Positions 18,868-30,709 of a stretch of 34,898 nt of DNA are shown here, in pieces. Under the pieces are notes generated by a model. It saw nothing but the letters and a program-made list of their open reading frames with translations, was not told the origin of the DNA and did no database searches. The stretch covers positions 1 through 34,898 of the forward strand of contig CACAQP010000007.1 of NCBI GenBank assembly GCA_902534685.1. Direction: 5' to 3'. Position numbers and translations under genes: made by a program. Source of the stretch: an uncultured Prochlorococcus sp. GTDB taxonomy: Bacteria; Cyanobacteriota; Cyanobacteriia; PCC-6307; Cyanobiaceae. Position 1 is the stretch's first letter; each line of letters opens with the position of its first letter.

Positions 18868-20592
18868 TTAGCCTTCAAAAACAATACTAAATGTCTCTTT
18901 ATCTAGATTAAATTTTCTCGTAGATGAATATAAGATTTCATTATTAATAGTAAATTTAGTATTGATTAATTTGATGCTACTTTTTGGGTGTAATACCTGT
19001 TCAATGTTTCTAGAAACAATAATTCCAATCTTTGTACTATTTTCATAATTAGATAAAAACTGAATAAATAATTCTATATTCTTTATTTCTTCATTAGTAA
19101 TGTTGGAATTAGTTCTTTTCTTATCATGCAAAATTCTCCAAACTAATTTTGGTCGATTCCAAAATGCCAATAATCTTGGAGTACTTTCTAGTTTGATATT
19201 TATGTTCTTATAACTACAGAATTTAATAACGTCATTTTTTATTGTAACTAGATCAATAGATTTATAATTTCCGTCAAGAAAAATTGATATAAATGGATCA
19301 ATATTCCTGGAATTAGAATTATTTTCATCAATCATATGGCCTAACTTGGTTTTTTTAACACTCAAATATTCTGCATTGTTATCGTTTGGACAAATAACCA
19401 ATGGTACTCTCTCAATAACTTCTATTCCATAACCACCTAATCCAGCAATCTTTCTAGGATTGTTTGTAAGTAATTTTAGTTTTTTTATCCCTAGATCGGT
19501 TAATATCTGTGCCCCAACTCCATAATTTCTTAGATCAGCTGGAAAACCTAATTTTTCATTAGCTTCTACAGTGTCTAATCCACCATCCTGTAAACTGTAA
19601 GCCTTTAATTTATTTATAAGACCAATACCTCTACCTTCTTGTCTCAAGTAAACGACAACTCCTTCTTCCTCCTTTTCTATCCTTGATAATGCAGCCTCTA
19701 ACTGGGGTCTACAATCACAACGTAAAGATCCGAAAGCATCTCCAGTTAAGCACTCTGAATGCATTCTTACTAGTACAGGTTCGCTTAATTTGGATGATTT
19801 TTGTTTAACTAATGCAACGTGCTCTGAACCATCAAGTTCATTAACATATCCATATGCTTTGAAATTACCAAAAATACTTGGAAGTACCGCATCAGATTTT
19901 CTAAATACAAATCTTTCAGTTTGAAAACGATAACTAATTAAATCAGCTATGGATATTAATTTCATTCCCCACTGTTTTGCATACTCTTTAAGTTGTGGAA
20001 GTCTTGACATGGAACCATCAGGATTTTGTATTTCGCAAATCACCCCAGCCGGATAAAGACCTGACATTGCCGCAATATCTACTGCCGCTTCAGTATGACC
20101 TGCTCTTTTTAATACTCCACCTTTCTTAGCTCTTAATGGAAAAATATGTCCTGGCCTTCTCAAATCTTCGGGTTTTGTATTTGGGTGTATAGCAACTTGA
20201 ATTGTCTTTGCCCTGTCTTCAGCAGAAATTCCAGTAGTAACATTATGTTCAGGCCCAGCATCAATTGATATCGTAAAAGCTGTTTGATTTTCATCTGTAT
20301 TTCTATCTACCATTAATGGTAAATCTAAAGAGTCAAGTTTTTCACCTTGCATGGCAAGGCATATAAGACCACGTCCCTCAGTAGCCATAAAATTAATTTG
20401 CTGTGGAGTTGCAAACTGAGCCGCACATATTAAATCTCCTTCATTTTCTCTTCTCTCATCATCTACAACAATTATGCATTCACCATTCCTTATAGCTGCC
20501 AACGCATCGCTGATAGGATCAAATTCAATTTTAAAAGATTCATTTATATCCAAAATTGTTCCATTATTTGATTTGGGACTTGTTTCTTTCAT
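18868..20592 (-). CDS. ribBA: Bifunctional 3,4-dihydroxy-2-butanone-4-phosphate synthase / GTP cyclohydrolase II with C-terminal extension
   Basis: DHBP synthase motif [27 protein letters not shown] motifs [24 protein letters not shown] and [11 protein letters not shown]; about 160 extra residues at the C-terminus. ATG at 20592 has upstream AGGAA. Confidence 0.95.
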   Translation of the reverse strand: MKETSPKSNNGTILDINESFKIEFDPISDALAAIRNGECIIVVDDERRENEGDLICAAQFATPQQINFMATEGRGLICLAMQGEKLDSLDLPLMVDRNTDENQTAFTISIDAGPEHNVTTGISAEDRAKTIQVAIHPNTKPEDLRRPGHIFPLRAKKGGVLKRAGHTEAAVDIAAMSGLYPAGVICEIQNPDGSMSRLPQLKEYAKQWGMKLISIADLISYRFQTERFVFRKSDAVLPSIFGNFKAYGYVNELDGSEHVALVKQKSSKLSEPVLVRMHSECLTGDAFGSLRCDCRPQLEAALSRIEKEEEGVVVYLRQEGRGIGLINKLKAYSLQDGGLDTVEANEKLGFPADLRNYGVGAQILTDLGIKKLKLLTNNPRKIAGLGGYGIEVIERVPLVICPNDNNAEYLSVKKTKLGHMIDENNSNSRNIDPFISIFLDGNYKSIDLVTIKNDVIKFCSYKNINIKLESTPRLLAFWNRPKLVWRILHDKKRTNSNITNEEIKNIELFIQFLSNYENSTKIGIIVSRNIEQVLHPKSSIKLINTKFTINNEILYSSTRKFNLDKETFSIVFEG

Positions 20593-20680
20593 TATTCCTA
20601 TCAATATAGAAAAATAGTGTTTTAGTTACCTTTAATTCAACACTTTATAATCCTATCTCAAAGTCTGCCAATTCAAAGAA

Positions 20681-21736
20681 ATGAATGTTGCAATAGTAGG
20701 TGCTACAGGTTACGGCGGTATTCAAGCGGTAAATCTTTTAAAGAAAAATAAAAAATACAAAATTTCATTTTTAGGAGGTAATAAAACATCTGGATCAAAG
20801 TGGAATGATAATTTCCCTTTTATTTATCTAGATAATGATCCTTATATAGATGAAATTTCAGTTGATAATATATCAAAAAATGCAGATGTTGCTTTGCTTT
20901 GCTTACCAAATGGCTTATCTTCAACATTGACAAGAAAATTATTAGATAGAGGACTTAAAGTTATTGATTTATCCGCTGATTATAGATATAAGTCTTTAGA
21001 TGAATGGAAAAAAGTATATTCCAAAGAAGCTTCTATTTATAAAAGGAATGATGATGATTTATGTAAAGAGGCAGTTTACGGTCTTCCTGAAATAAATAAA
21101 GAAGCCATCTCAAAAGGAAGATTAATTGCCTGTCCAGGATGTTATCCAACATCTGCTCTTATTCCGTTGGCTCCCTATCTCTCTCAAGGAATTATTGAAA
21201 ATGAAGGAATAGTTATTGACTCTAAAAGCGGAACTTCTGGAGGTGGTCGAGAACCAAACCAAAAGCTACTCTTATCAGAATGTGGAGAAGGTCTATCAGC
21301 ATATGGATTGATAAACCATAGACATACCTCAGAAATCGAGCAAGTGGCGTCTTTAATTTCTGGAAATAAAATTGAACTGCTTTTTACACCTCATTTAGTC
21401 CCAATCTCAAGAGGTATGCATTCGACTATATATGGGAGATTAAGAGATCCAGGATTAACTTCTGATGACTGCAGAATTCTTTTGGATAATTATTATAGAA
21501 ATTTTAAAAATATTAAAGTCTTACCTGTAGATACATTCCCATCAACAAAATGGGTTAAAAATACAAACCAAATATTACTTTCTGTTAAAGTAGATAATCG
21601 AAATGGAAGGATAATTATATTATCTGTAATTGATAATTTGTTAAAAGGTCAGACTGGGCAAGCAATTCAAAATTTAAATATTATGAGTGGATTATCAACA
21701 GATGAAGGTCTTGATTTAACTAATAATTATCCATAA
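20681..21736 (+). CDS. argC: N-acetyl-gamma-glutamyl-phosphate reductase
   Basis: 351 aa; GATGYGGIQAVNLL, CPGCYPTSALIPLAPY and KSGTSGGGREP. Confidence 0.97.
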   Translation: MNVAIVGATGYGGIQAVNLLKKNKKYKISFLGGNKTSGSKWNDNFPFIYLDNDPYIDEISVDNISKNADVALLCLPNGLSSTLTRKLLDRGLKVIDLSADYRYKSLDEWKKVYSKEASIYKRNDDDLCKEAVYGLPEINKEAISKGRLIACPGCYPTSALIPLAPYLSQGIIENEGIVIDSKSGTSGGGREPNQKLLLSECGEGLSAYGLINHRHTSEIEQVASLISGNKIELLFTPHLVPISRGMHSTIYGRLRDPGLTSDDCRILLDNYYRNFKNIKVLPVDTFPSTKWVKNTNQILLSVKVDNRNGRIIILSVIDNLLKGQTGQAIQNLNIMSGLSTDEGLDLTNNYP

Positions 21737-22376
21737 AATTACTTCTTATAAAAAAACCAGCAAGGGAAATTGAGTGAGGTAAAATTTTATGCTCAAGCAT
21801 TTGTATTCTTTTGGAAAGTGATTCAATATCATCATCATTTCTAATTGACAATGCAGCTTGCATTATCAATGATCCACTATCTACCTCCTCATCAACAAAA
21901 TGTACGGAACAACCAGTTATTTTTGAACCATTTAATATAGATTCCTTTATCGCAGAACCACCTTTATATGCTGGAAGTAATGAAGGATGAATATTTATTA
22001 TCTTATTCTTAAATTTATTAATAAAAAATGGTGTAACAATTTTCATCCAGCCTGCCATAACCACAAGTTCAACATCGTAATGAATTAAAGTATTTACAAT
22101 TTCTAATTCAAATGCCTCTTTTTGCAGAAAGTCTTTGCCTCTTATAATTTTGTGAGGTATTTTTTTACTTTCAGCTCTCTTTATACAACCTGCATCATCT
22201 TTGTTAGTTATTAGAACTTTTATATCTATATCTAATTCTCCTTTTTCTGAGAGATTAATTAATTCCTGAAAGTTTGTTCCTTTTCCAGAAGCAAGTACAC
22301 CTATTTTTAATTTTGGGGAAAATCTTCTAAATTCAGATATCTCAGGGGAAATTATGTAATTAAATGATCTATCCAA
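21720..22376 (-). CDS. purN: Phosphoribosylglycinamide formyltransferase
   Basis: 218 aa; KIGVLASGKGTNFQELI, MAGWMKIVTPFFI and IINIHPSLLPAYKG. Confidence 0.95.
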   Translation of the reverse strand: MDRSFNYIISPEISEFRRFSPKLKIGVLASGKGTNFQELINLSEKGELDIDIKVLITNKDDAGCIKRAESKKIPHKIIRGKDFLQKEAFELEIVNTLIHYDVELVVMAGWMKIVTPFFINKFKNKIINIHPSLLPAYKGGSAIKESILNGSKITGCSVHFVDEEVDSGSLIMQAALSIRNDDDIESLSKRIQMLEHKILPHSISLAGFFIRSNFMDNY

Positions 22377-22508
22377 AGCCTTTTTATTTTATCCAATGAT
22401 AAATTCATATGAAATAAAAAAAACCCTCAATTTTAATTGTTTATATTCAAAAACATATTTATTTGAAGATAATAATTTAAACAAATTTAAATGATTCAAA
22501 TTTATCTA

Positions 22509-22520
22509 CTATACGTATAG
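22509..22520. promoter_or_regulatory. Perfect 12-bp palindrome CTATACGTATAG upstream of pgi
   Basis: Direct reading; located 40 nt before the pgi ATG in the purN/pgi divergent spacer. Confidence 0.3.
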
Positions 22521-22559
22521 ATATAATTGAATAATAAATAAAAGAAACAAATATATAAA

Positions 22560-24143
22560 ATGAATGGAGATTTAAACTCTTGGGATAAATTTTGTAATTA
22601 TCTTTGGTTTGATAAAAAATTAAATATTTGGCTAGACATAAGCAAAATTAATTTCACAAGTAATGAGATAAAAAGTTTAGAAGATAAATTTATAGATGTT
22701 TTTTCGTCAATAAAAGAATTAGAAAATGGTGCAATCTCAAATATTGATGAAAATAGACAAGTTGGTCATTATTGGCTTAGAAATCCATCGATTTCACCCT
22801 CTTTAAAAATAGGAGAGGAAATTAGAGCAGATATTAATGCAATCTCTGAATTTGGAAAGCAAATTTTAAATGGAGATATTATGAATAAGAATAATCAAAA
22901 GTATACTGATGTTCTATGGATAGGAATTGGTGGAAGTGGGTTAGGACCATTACTTATTACAGAGTCACTGCAGATCTGTTCTAGAGGCTTAAATTTTTCT
23001 TATATCGATAATGTTGATCCTTTTTTAATAAGTGAAAAGTTAGAAGAGTTATCTGAAAAATTATCAACAACATTATTTGTAGTAGTAAGCAAATCAGGTG
23101 GTACGCCTGAACCTAGAATTGCTATGGAAATTATTAAAAGTCACTGCGAAAACAATTCTCTTGAATGGAGTTCTAATGCTATAGCTATAACTATGAAAGA
23201 TAGTAAGTTATTTAAAAAAGCCACTTCTGAAAATTGGTTAAAAATATTTAATTTGCAAGATTGGGTTGGAGGAAGAACTAGTATTACAAGCTCTGTGGGA
23301 TTACTTCCATTAGCTCTTATTAATGAAAATATTTCTGAATTTATTAGAGGTGCATCATTAATGGATGAAGCCACACGTATAAGTAATTTTAAAAATAATC
23401 CAGCAGCACTATTATCATCCGCATGGTATTTAACTGGGGATGGTATTGGAAAGAGAGATATGGTCGTATTACCTTATAGAGATAGGTTACAGGTATTTAG
23501 TAAATATCTCCAGCAATTAGTAATGGAATCATTAGGAAAGAAATTTAATAGGAATGGTGAAGTAGTTAATCAAGGTATTTCCGTTTTTGGTAATAAAGGT
23601 TCTACAGATCAACATGCTTATGTTCAGCAACTGAGAGATGGTATTGATAATTTCTTTTGTATTTTTATTGAATTATTAGATTTTCCATCAACTAATATTT
23701 TTGATGAAAAAGAGAATCCTAAAGAATATCTTTCTGGTTTTTTGCAAGGAACCAGATCAGCACTCTCTAGTGAGAACAGACAAAGTATCACTATTACGTT
23801 AGAAAAATTAAATTGTTTTTCACTAGGTGCCTTAATCGCTTTATTTGAGAGGGCTGTATCCTTCTATGCTGAATTGGTAAATATAAATGCATATGATCAA
23901 CCTGGAGTTGAAGCTGGAAAGAAAGCAGCCGCAAATATTATTGAGTATCAACAAAAAGTAAGTAATTTATTAGATGAAGGTGGAGAATATTCTATAAATG
24001 ACATAACATCATTATTTGATAATTCAGTGAGTGAACCTATATTTTTCATACTCCGTGAAATGTGTTTCGGTAATGATAATTATTTGGTTAAGGGCGATTG
24101 GTCAAATCCAAATTCATTAGTTTTTCAAAAAATAAATTCTTAA
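22560..24143 (+). CDS. pgi: Glucose-6-phosphate isomerase
   Basis: 527 aa; [32 protein letters not shown] and [12 protein letters not shown]. Confidence 0.97.
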   Translation: MNGDLNSWDKFCNYLWFDKKLNIWLDISKINFTSNEIKSLEDKFIDVFSSIKELENGAISNIDENRQVGHYWLRNPSISPSLKIGEEIRADINAISEFGKQILNGDIMNKNNQKYTDVLWIGIGGSGLGPLLITESLQICSRGLNFSYIDNVDPFLISEKLEELSEKLSTTLFVVVSKSGGTPEPRIAMEIIKSHCENNSLEWSSNAIAITMKDSKLFKKATSENWLKIFNLQDWVGGRTSITSSVGLLPLALINENISEFIRGASLMDEATRISNFKNNPAALLSSAWYLTGDGIGKRDMVVLPYRDRLQVFSKYLQQLVMESLGKKFNRNGEVVNQGISVFGNKGSTDQHAYVQQLRDGIDNFFCIFIELLDFPSTNIFDEKENPKEYLSGFLQGTRSALSSENRQSITITLEKLNCFSLGALIALFERAVSFYAELVNINAYDQPGVEAGKKAAANIIEYQQKVSNLLDEGGEYSINDITSLFDNSVSEPIFFILREMCFGNDNYLVKGDWSNPNSLVFQKINS

Positions 24144-26710
24144 ACAACAATATTCATAATTTTTCCTTTAACAATAATTATTTTTCTTATTTCCTTATCT
24201 TGAGTCCATTTTAATATATTAGGTCTTTTAAGAGTAAGTTCTTTAATTTGATCTTCACTCATATCATTATTAATATTAACTTTGTCTCTAACTTTTCCAT
24301 TCACTTGTATTACTAGTTCATATGAATCTTCTTTTAGTGCCTCGGCATTAAATGAAGGCCAGTGTTCTAAATGAACAGATTTTTTAAATCCTATAAGATG
24401 CCATATTTCTTCTGCAATATGAGGTGCAAATGGAGCCAACAAAATACAAAATGTTTTTAAAGCATCAATTTTTAAATTATTGTTTACTACATTAATGGAA
24501 TTAGATAATGAATTATAAAACTTCATTAGTTCTGAAATCGCAGTATTAAATTGATTGTTTAATATGTCATTTGAAATTTCTTTTATAGCGATATTCATTG
24601 ACTTTATTAAACTTTTTTCTTTATCTGGATAGGAATTAGATTTACTATTTGTATCTTTTGCAAAATTTATATAAAGCTTCCAAATCCTGTTTAAAAATCT
24701 AAATTGTCCTTCAACATCTGTATCTCCCCATTCCAAATCTTTTTCTGGCGGTGCTTTAAATAATATAAACATTCTTGCTGTATCTGCTCCATATTTTTTA
24801 ATTACTGATTCAGGGTCTATTCCATTATATTTTGACTTAGACATCTTCTCGAAAAGAACTTCGAGTTTGGTATTGTCAATTGGATCTGTAGGATTTGATA
24901 AGTCAGTAATATCGGAAGGAGAAACATATTTACCCGTTTTATTGTTTTTAAAGGCTGCGGCCTGAACCATTCCTTGCGTTAATAGTTTATTAAATGGTTC
25001 ATCAATATCAAATAGTTCATTATCCCGCAAAGCTTTAGTGAAAAATCTTGCATATAACAAATGCAATATTGCATGCTCTACCCCTCCAACATATTGATCT
25101 ACAGGTAACCATTTATTAATTTCAATCTTTTCAAATGGCTTATTTAAACATTTTGAAGATGGATATCTTAAAAAATACCATGATGAACACATAAAAGTGT
25201 CCATAGTATCAGTTTCTTTATTTGCTGCTATTCCACATTTTGGACATGTAGTTTTTATCCAATTATTATTATCACCTAAAGCATTAATCTTGTTAGCCGA
25301 GATATCTATATCTTTTGGTAATACAACAGGTAATTCCGATTGGTTTAAAGGAACAGATCCACATTTTTTGCAATTAACGATAGGAATCGGACATCCCCAA
25401 TATCTTTGTCTAGATATTAACCAATCTCTTAAACGATATTGAATCTTATTTTCGGCCCATCCATTATTTACGCCCTCCTCTGAAATTCTTAATTTAGCTA
25501 TAGTATTAGACATACCATTGTATTTATTTGAATTAATAAGATATCCATTTTCCACATAAGCTTCATCAAGCTCTTTAGTTTGTTCACTTTTGTTCTTTAT
25601 TATTACCTGTTTAATATCAATATTATTTTTCTTTGCAAATTCAAAATCTCTTAGATCATGAGCAGGCACGCCCATAACAGCGCCTGTACCGTATTCATCA
25701 AGAACATAACTAGCCACCCAAATAGGTATAGGTTCAGAATTAACTGGATTTATTGCTATTAAGCTTGTTTTTATTCCAATTTTTTCAAGTTCATTGTTTT
25801 TATTTTTTTTCAAATATTGTTTAAGTTTTTCTATATCTTGTAAGGTTGTCTGATTAGAAATATTTTTAATTAATGAATGATTAACAGAAATTGCTAAATA
25901 AGTAACTCCAAATAAAGTATCAGACCTTGTTGTGAATACTGTTATTTTCTCTTTTGGATTAGTAATAATATTGAAATTAATATTTGTACCAATTGATTTT
26001 CCTATCCAATTATCTTGCATTATTTTTACTCTTTCTGGCCAGTAATCTAATTTTTCTAAATCCTTCAATAATTCATCCGCATAATTAGTAATCCTTAAAA
26101 ACCATTGCTTTAATAATTTTTTTTCAACTAGTGCTCCAGATCTCCAAGATTTACCCTCTGAGTCAACTTGTTCATTCGCTAAGACCGTATTATCTATAGG
26201 ATCCCAATTAACTTCTGATTCCTTTTGATATACAAGTCCTGCCTTGTATAACTCTAAAAATAGATATTGTGTCCAAACATAGTAATTTTCATCACAAGTT
26301 GCAAATTCTCTATCCCAATCAACTGATAGTCCCAAAAGCTTTAACTGTGACTTCATATGAGAAATATTTTTTTTAGTCCAGACACTTGGACTAATTCCTC
26401 TTTCAATTGCTGCATTCTCTGCAGGCAAACCAAAAGCGTCCCAACCCATTGGATGTAAAACAGATTTGCCCTTAAACCTTTGGAACCGAGCTATTAAATC
26501 TGTAATAACATAATTCCTAACATGTCCCATATGAAGATTACCTGAAGGGTAGGGAAACATTGATAAGGCATAAAATTTATCGCTATTCTCAATTAATTCA
26601 TCGGTTTTGTATAAATTGTTTTCTGTCCATATTGACTGCCATTTTTTTTCTATTTCAGATGGATTATATAAATTGGTATCAGTCACATATTGTTGATCGG
26701 GAGAAATCAC
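24140..26710 (-). CDS. leuS: Leucyl-tRNA synthetase
   Basis: 856 aa; [20 protein letters not shown] (HMGH) and [13 protein letters not shown] (KMSKS). Confidence 0.98.
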   Translation of the reverse strand: MISPDQQYVTDTNLYNPSEIEKKWQSIWTENNLYKTDELIENSDKFYALSMFPYPSGNLHMGHVRNYVITDLIARFQRFKGKSVLHPMGWDAFGLPAENAAIERGISPSVWTKKNISHMKSQLKLLGLSVDWDREFATCDENYYVWTQYLFLELYKAGLVYQKESEVNWDPIDNTVLANEQVDSEGKSWRSGALVEKKLLKQWFLRITNYADELLKDLEKLDYWPERVKIMQDNWIGKSIGTNINFNIITNPKEKITVFTTRSDTLFGVTYLAISVNHSLIKNISNQTTLQDIEKLKQYLKKNKNNELEKIGIKTSLIAINPVNSEPIPIWVASYVLDEYGTGAVMGVPAHDLRDFEFAKKNNIDIKQVIIKNKSEQTKELDEAYVENGYLINSNKYNGMSNTIAKLRISEEGVNNGWAENKIQYRLRDWLISRQRYWGCPIPIVNCKKCGSVPLNQSELPVVLPKDIDISANKINALGDNNNWIKTTCPKCGIAANKETDTMDTFMCSSWYFLRYPSSKCLNKPFEKIEINKWLPVDQYVGGVEHAILHLLYARFFTKALRDNELFDIDEPFNKLLTQGMVQAAAFKNNKTGKYVSPSDITDLSNPTDPIDNTKLEVLFEKMSKSKYNGIDPESVIKKYGADTARMFILFKAPPEKDLEWGDTDVEGQFRFLNRIWKLYINFAKDTNSKSNSYPDKEKSLIKSMNIAIKEISNDILNNQFNTAISELMKFYNSLSNSINVVNNNLKIDALKTFCILLAPFAPHIAEEIWHLIGFKKSVHLEHWPSFNAEALKEDSYELVIQVNGKVRDKVNINNDMSEDQIKELTLKRPNILKWTQDKEIRKIIIVKGKIMNIVV

Positions 26711-26817
26711 TTAATTTTTATTTGTTAAATTATTATTTTAATATCCATTGTATAAAATAGAAATAGATTGTTAAAAGGAATAATTTATAATTAAAATTTA
26801 AAATATATTATCTACAC

Positions 26818-27678
26818 ATGAAAAATATAACTTTTGAAAAATATCAAGGTAACGGAAATGATTTTGTAGTAATTGATTCTAGAGGAAATGATTTATATAA
26901 AAATTACAAGACAAATAAAATATTTGATATAAAACAAATTTGCAACAGGAAATTTGGCATTGGAGCAGATGGTGTGATTTTTATAGAAGAACCTAATGAA
27001 GATAATTATGCAAAAATGATAATTTTTAATTCTGATGGTTCTGAAGCACAAATGTGTGGAAACGGAATTAGGTGTTTAGTTGAGTATCTCCATGTAAATG
27101 ATTCAATGAATAATAAAAATATAGAATATAAAATTGAGACTAAAGCAGGTTTAAAAATTGCAAAATATATAAATGATGAAATTAAAGTAAAAATGGGAGT
27201 TCCAATTTTAGAATGTCAAAATATTCCAACAACAATTGAAAAAAAAATAAATTCAATTCCTTCACACGAATTTATTGAGAATGATTTTAATAATATGGGT
27301 TATGCCGTAGGAATGGGAAATCCTCATTTAATATTCTTTTTAAAAGACATAGAGTCAATTGTTCTTTCCAGACTTGGTCCTATATTTGAACATAATGAAT
27401 TATTTCCTGAAAAAACTAATGTGCATTTTTGTCAAATTTTAAATAGAGATAATATCAAAGTAAAAGTATGGGAAAGGGGTGCAGGACCAACCTTAGCTTG
27501 TGGAACAGGTGCCTGTGCTATCCATGTAGCAGCTTATAAATTAGGCCTTTGTAATTCACAAACCATAGTAACTTTACCAGGAGGTAATCTTAAAATTGAT
27601 TGGTCAAAAGACGATTGTGAAGTCATGATGACCGGCAATGCTAAAAAGGTTTTCTCAGGATCAATGTTAGTAAATTAA
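26818..27678 (+). CDS. dapF: Diaminopimelate epimerase
   Basis: 286 aa; YQGNGNDFVVID, NSDGSEAQMCGNGIRC and GPTLACGTGACA. Confidence 0.98.
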   Translation: MKNITFEKYQGNGNDFVVIDSRGNDLYKNYKTNKIFDIKQICNRKFGIGADGVIFIEEPNEDNYAKMIIFNSDGSEAQMCGNGIRCLVEYLHVNDSMNNKNIEYKIETKAGLKIAKYINDEIKVKMGVPILECQNIPTTIEKKINSIPSHEFIENDFNNMGYAVGMGNPHLIFFLKDIESIVLSRLGPIFEHNELFPEKTNVHFCQILNRDNIKVKVWERGAGPTLACGTGACAIHVAAYKLGLCNSQTIVTLPGGNLKIDWSKDDCEVMMTGNAKKVFSGSMLVN

Positions 27679-28850
27679 TGGAAAATAATTTTATCTATTT
27701 AGATAATGCATCCACAACTCCATTATCTGAGAATGTTTTAAATATAATTAATTCAACTTACAGGAATTATTGGCATAACCCTTCATCTACATATGAGCTA
27801 GGGATAAAATGCTCTACATTTCTTGAAAATATTAGATCAAAAATTGCTTATATATTTGAAGCAGATCCAGAGGATATAATTTTTACATCTGGTTCTTCGG
27901 AATCGACAAATATTGTATTTAATAATATTTATGAGAATTTTAAAAATGGTAGAGTTGTTATTTCAAATATTGAACATCAAGCAACAACTATTTGTGCTAA
28001 TAAACTAAAAAAACACAATTGGGATATTTACGAATGGACGGTAAATAATGATGGAATTTTAAATATTTCTAATATCGAAAAAATTTTAAACAATGATACT
28101 AAGCTTGTATCAATTATTTGGGGACAAAGTGAAATTGGGACAATACAACCTGTCCAATTTATTGGTTCCAAATGTGAAGAATTAAATATAATGTTTCATT
28201 TAGATGGAACTCAAATATTAAGTAATGGAATATTCAGTTGGAAAGATCTTAAATGTGATTTTTTAAGTTTATCTGCTCATAAATTTGGAGGTCCTAAAGG
28301 GATCGGTATTCTTTTAACAAAAGAAAAGTCTAGAAAAATTTTAAAAAATAAAGACATATCACTTACTCAGGAATTTTCAATTAGACAAGGTACACAACCT
28401 TTGCCATTAATCGCTGGAATGTATGAATCATTAAAGAATATTAAAGGAAAAATAAAATTACATGATTACATAACTGAATTTCCTTCTAATAATATTAATA
28501 AACTTAAAAATTATTTTTTTCAAAAAATTAACCATAATAAGCATATAAAGATTACGGGTAGTACTAACCAAAGACTTCCCAATCATATTTCGTTTCTACT
28601 ATTAAATAAACTATTTGAGCCTATAAGGGCCTATAAGATTGTTAATTTCATGTCAGAAAATAAAATAGCCATAAGTAGTGGAAGTGCTTGTTCAAGCTCA
28701 TCTGGGAAACCTAGCTCAACACTTAAAAATATTGGCTTATCAGATGATGAACTATATTCAAATATTCGTGTTACTTTAGGTTCAATAAACAATAAGTCAG
28801 AAATAGATAAATTCTTAGAACTTATTCAAATATGTATTGACAAATTTTAA
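27678..28850 (+). CDS. NifS/IscS-like cysteine desulfurase (class V aminotransferase)
   Basis: 390 aa; YLDNASTTPL, SAHKFGGPKGIGIL (PLP Lys) and SSGSACSSSSGKPS (catalytic Cys loop). Confidence 0.92.
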   Translation: MENNFIYLDNASTTPLSENVLNIINSTYRNYWHNPSSTYELGIKCSTFLENIRSKIAYIFEADPEDIIFTSGSSESTNIVFNNIYENFKNGRVVISNIEHQATTICANKLKKHNWDIYEWTVNNDGILNISNIEKILNNDTKLVSIIWGQSEIGTIQPVQFIGSKCEELNIMFHLDGTQILSNGIFSWKDLKCDFLSLSAHKFGGPKGIGILLTKEKSRKILKNKDISLTQEFSIRQGTQPLPLIAGMYESLKNIKGKIKLHDYITEFPSNNINKLKNYFFQKINHNKHIKITGSTNQRLPNHISFLLLNKLFEPIRAYKIVNFMSENKIAISSGSACSSSSGKPSSTLKNIGLSDDELYSNIRVTLGSINNKSEIDKFLELIQICIDKF

Positions 28851-29476
28851 TGGAAACAAATTACAGACTACCTAAAGATTTAAATGAATCTCTTAAGAAT
28901 ATGGAGGTTGCAATTATTCCAAGTCTTTTAGATTCAAATAAAAGATTTACTATAGAATTTAATTTTGAAGGATTGAAGTTTAACAGAATTGGAATAACTA
29001 TCTACAAGATATTGTCTAAAAATAATAATGTATTCATAACATTTGCTGATCAAGGTGCTGTGGCTTTGGCTCAAAGAGACTATCCAGATATCAAAGATAA
29101 AATCTTTACTTTTAAATCATTTAATGAATCAGATAATATAAATAACATTGATAGTGCAATGATATCGATACTACCTCAGCCATATGATTTCGATTCATTT
29201 GAACCTATGTCTGATAATTATCAAGGTACGCATTATTCATTAAATCCAAAATTTGAAGATGCCAATATTGGTATAGGAAGTGTTATTAGAGAGCGACGAA
29301 AAAACTTTGTCAAAACATGGAAAAATATTTATTTTCTTCAGCCTCTAAATAAAGCTGCTCTTATGCATATTTATCCAAATAACTGGTTGCTTTTCAAAGA
29401 AGAAAATAAAAGATATTTTTTTAAAAAAGAATTTGAAATTAAACCCGACAATGAATCTATTTTTGTAAATTTATAG
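28850..29476 (+). CDS. DUF1995 family protein
   Basis: 208 aa; LNESLKNMEVAIIPSLLDSNKRFTIEFNFEGLKFNRIGI resembles cyanobacterial/plastid DUF1995 proteins; start overlaps the upstream stop as TAATG. Confidence 0.7.
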   Translation: METNYRLPKDLNESLKNMEVAIIPSLLDSNKRFTIEFNFEGLKFNRIGITIYKILSKNNNVFITFADQGAVALAQRDYPDIKDKIFTFKSFNESDNINNIDSAMISILPQPYDFDSFEPMSDNYQGTHYSLNPKFEDANIGIGSVIRERRKNFVKTWKNIYFLQPLNKAALMHIYPNNWLLFKEENKRYFFKKEFEIKPDNESIFVNL

Positions 29477-29477
29477 A

Positions 29478-30701
29478 TTGAATGTGATAAAAAAAATTTA
29501 TTCATTTTTCTTAATTGTTCTTGTTTTAGTAACATCTCCTTTCTTATTAAGATATTTACTAGCAAATCAGAAAATAACTATTTTAAATAGTATTTATTTT
29601 AATTTCCCAGGAATAATTACTAAAAACAAAATATGTCCTTCTTATGATGCTTTATTGAATCAAACGCTTGATGATTCTTTTAGTGTATCAATTATTAATA
29701 ATAAAGGGGAAATAATAAGTTCCTACAATGAGAATGTTCCAAGGTTGCCAGCATCTAATCAAAAATTATTCTCATCAGCTTATGTTTTAAGTAAATATAA
29801 TTTAAATAATAATTTAAAAACTTCTTTATTTAAAAATAAAAACGATTATTATTTACAAGGTCAAGGTGATCCAGATCTTAATTATGAAGATATAATCAAA
29901 CTAATTTCAAATGTTAAAGAAAATAAAATTATTAACATTAATATTGTAGAAATTGATTCAAAATTATATTGGCCTAATGGTTGGACAAATACTGATAAAC
30001 TTTACGAATATGGATCTCCTATTACATCTCTTGCAATAGAAAGTAATCACAATAAATATGAGGATATTTATGCATTAAAAAATTTTATTAAAAATTATTT
30101 AGAAAATAAATTTCCAAATTCAATAATATATATAGATTTTTTTGATTCAAAAAAAACTTTTTATTTAAAAAATATTAAAGAGATAAATAAAATATATTCA
30201 ACTCCAATTCTATCATTATTAACTCTAACAAATTCTGAAAGCCATAATTTTACAGCTGAATCTCTCTTTAAAAATGCCTCAAATACATGGAATGATAATG
30301 ACTATATAAAATTGAAAAGATGGCTTGAAAATAAAGGCCTTCCAGCAACTAATGCATATTTTGCAGATGCTAGTGGATTGTCTCGAAAAAATAAAATTAC
30401 AACAAAGTTAGTTGTTTTGTTTTTAGATAAAATGAGATATTTTAATAATTTTAAAGTTTATCAATCTACACTTTCAATTACGGGAGTAAGAGGAACATTA
30501 GCTAAAAGATTTGTAAATAGTGAATTATCAGGAAAGTTTTTTGGCAAAACTGGGACTCTTTCAAATGTCTTTGCTTTATCTGGTTTTTTATATAAAAATG
30601 AAAAGCCAATAATTATAAGCATTATCCAAAATTCCAATAAAATTGATAAAGAAAAAGCTTTTAAATTATTACGTGATCTTTATTACTTGAAACCTTGTTA
30701 A
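29478..30701 (+). CDS. D-alanyl-D-alanine carboxypeptidase / PBP4 (peptidase S13)-like, exported
   Basis: 407 aa; N-terminal hydrophobic signal; LPASNQKLFSSAYVL (SxxK); FFGKTGTLSNVFALSGF (KTG); ADASGLSRKNKITT. TTG start at 29478 or GTG at 29484. Confidence 0.88.
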   Translation: MNVIKKIYSFFLIVLVLVTSPFLLRYLLANQKITILNSIYFNFPGIITKNKICPSYDALLNQTLDDSFSVSIINNKGEIISSYNENVPRLPASNQKLFSSAYVLSKYNLNNNLKTSLFKNKNDYYLQGQGDPDLNYEDIIKLISNVKENKIININIVEIDSKLYWPNGWTNTDKLYEYGSPITSLAIESNHNKYEDIYALKNFIKNYLENKFPNSIIYIDFFDSKKTFYLKNIKEINKIYSTPILSLLTLTNSESHNFTAESLFKNASNTWNDNDYIKLKRWLENKGLPATNAYFADASGLSRKNKITTKLVVLFLDKMRYFNNFKVYQSTLSITGVRGTLAKRFVNSELSGKFFGKTGTLSNVFALSGFLYKNEKPIIISIIQNSNKIDKEKAFKLLRDLYYLKPC

Positions 30702-30709
30702 TAAGAATT

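Noticed and set aside
20593-20680. Possible FMN riboswitch upstream of ribBA
   Set aside because: The divergent ribBA/argC spacer is under 90 nt and lacks the conserved RFN element (e.g. AGGATAT...GGGTG...).
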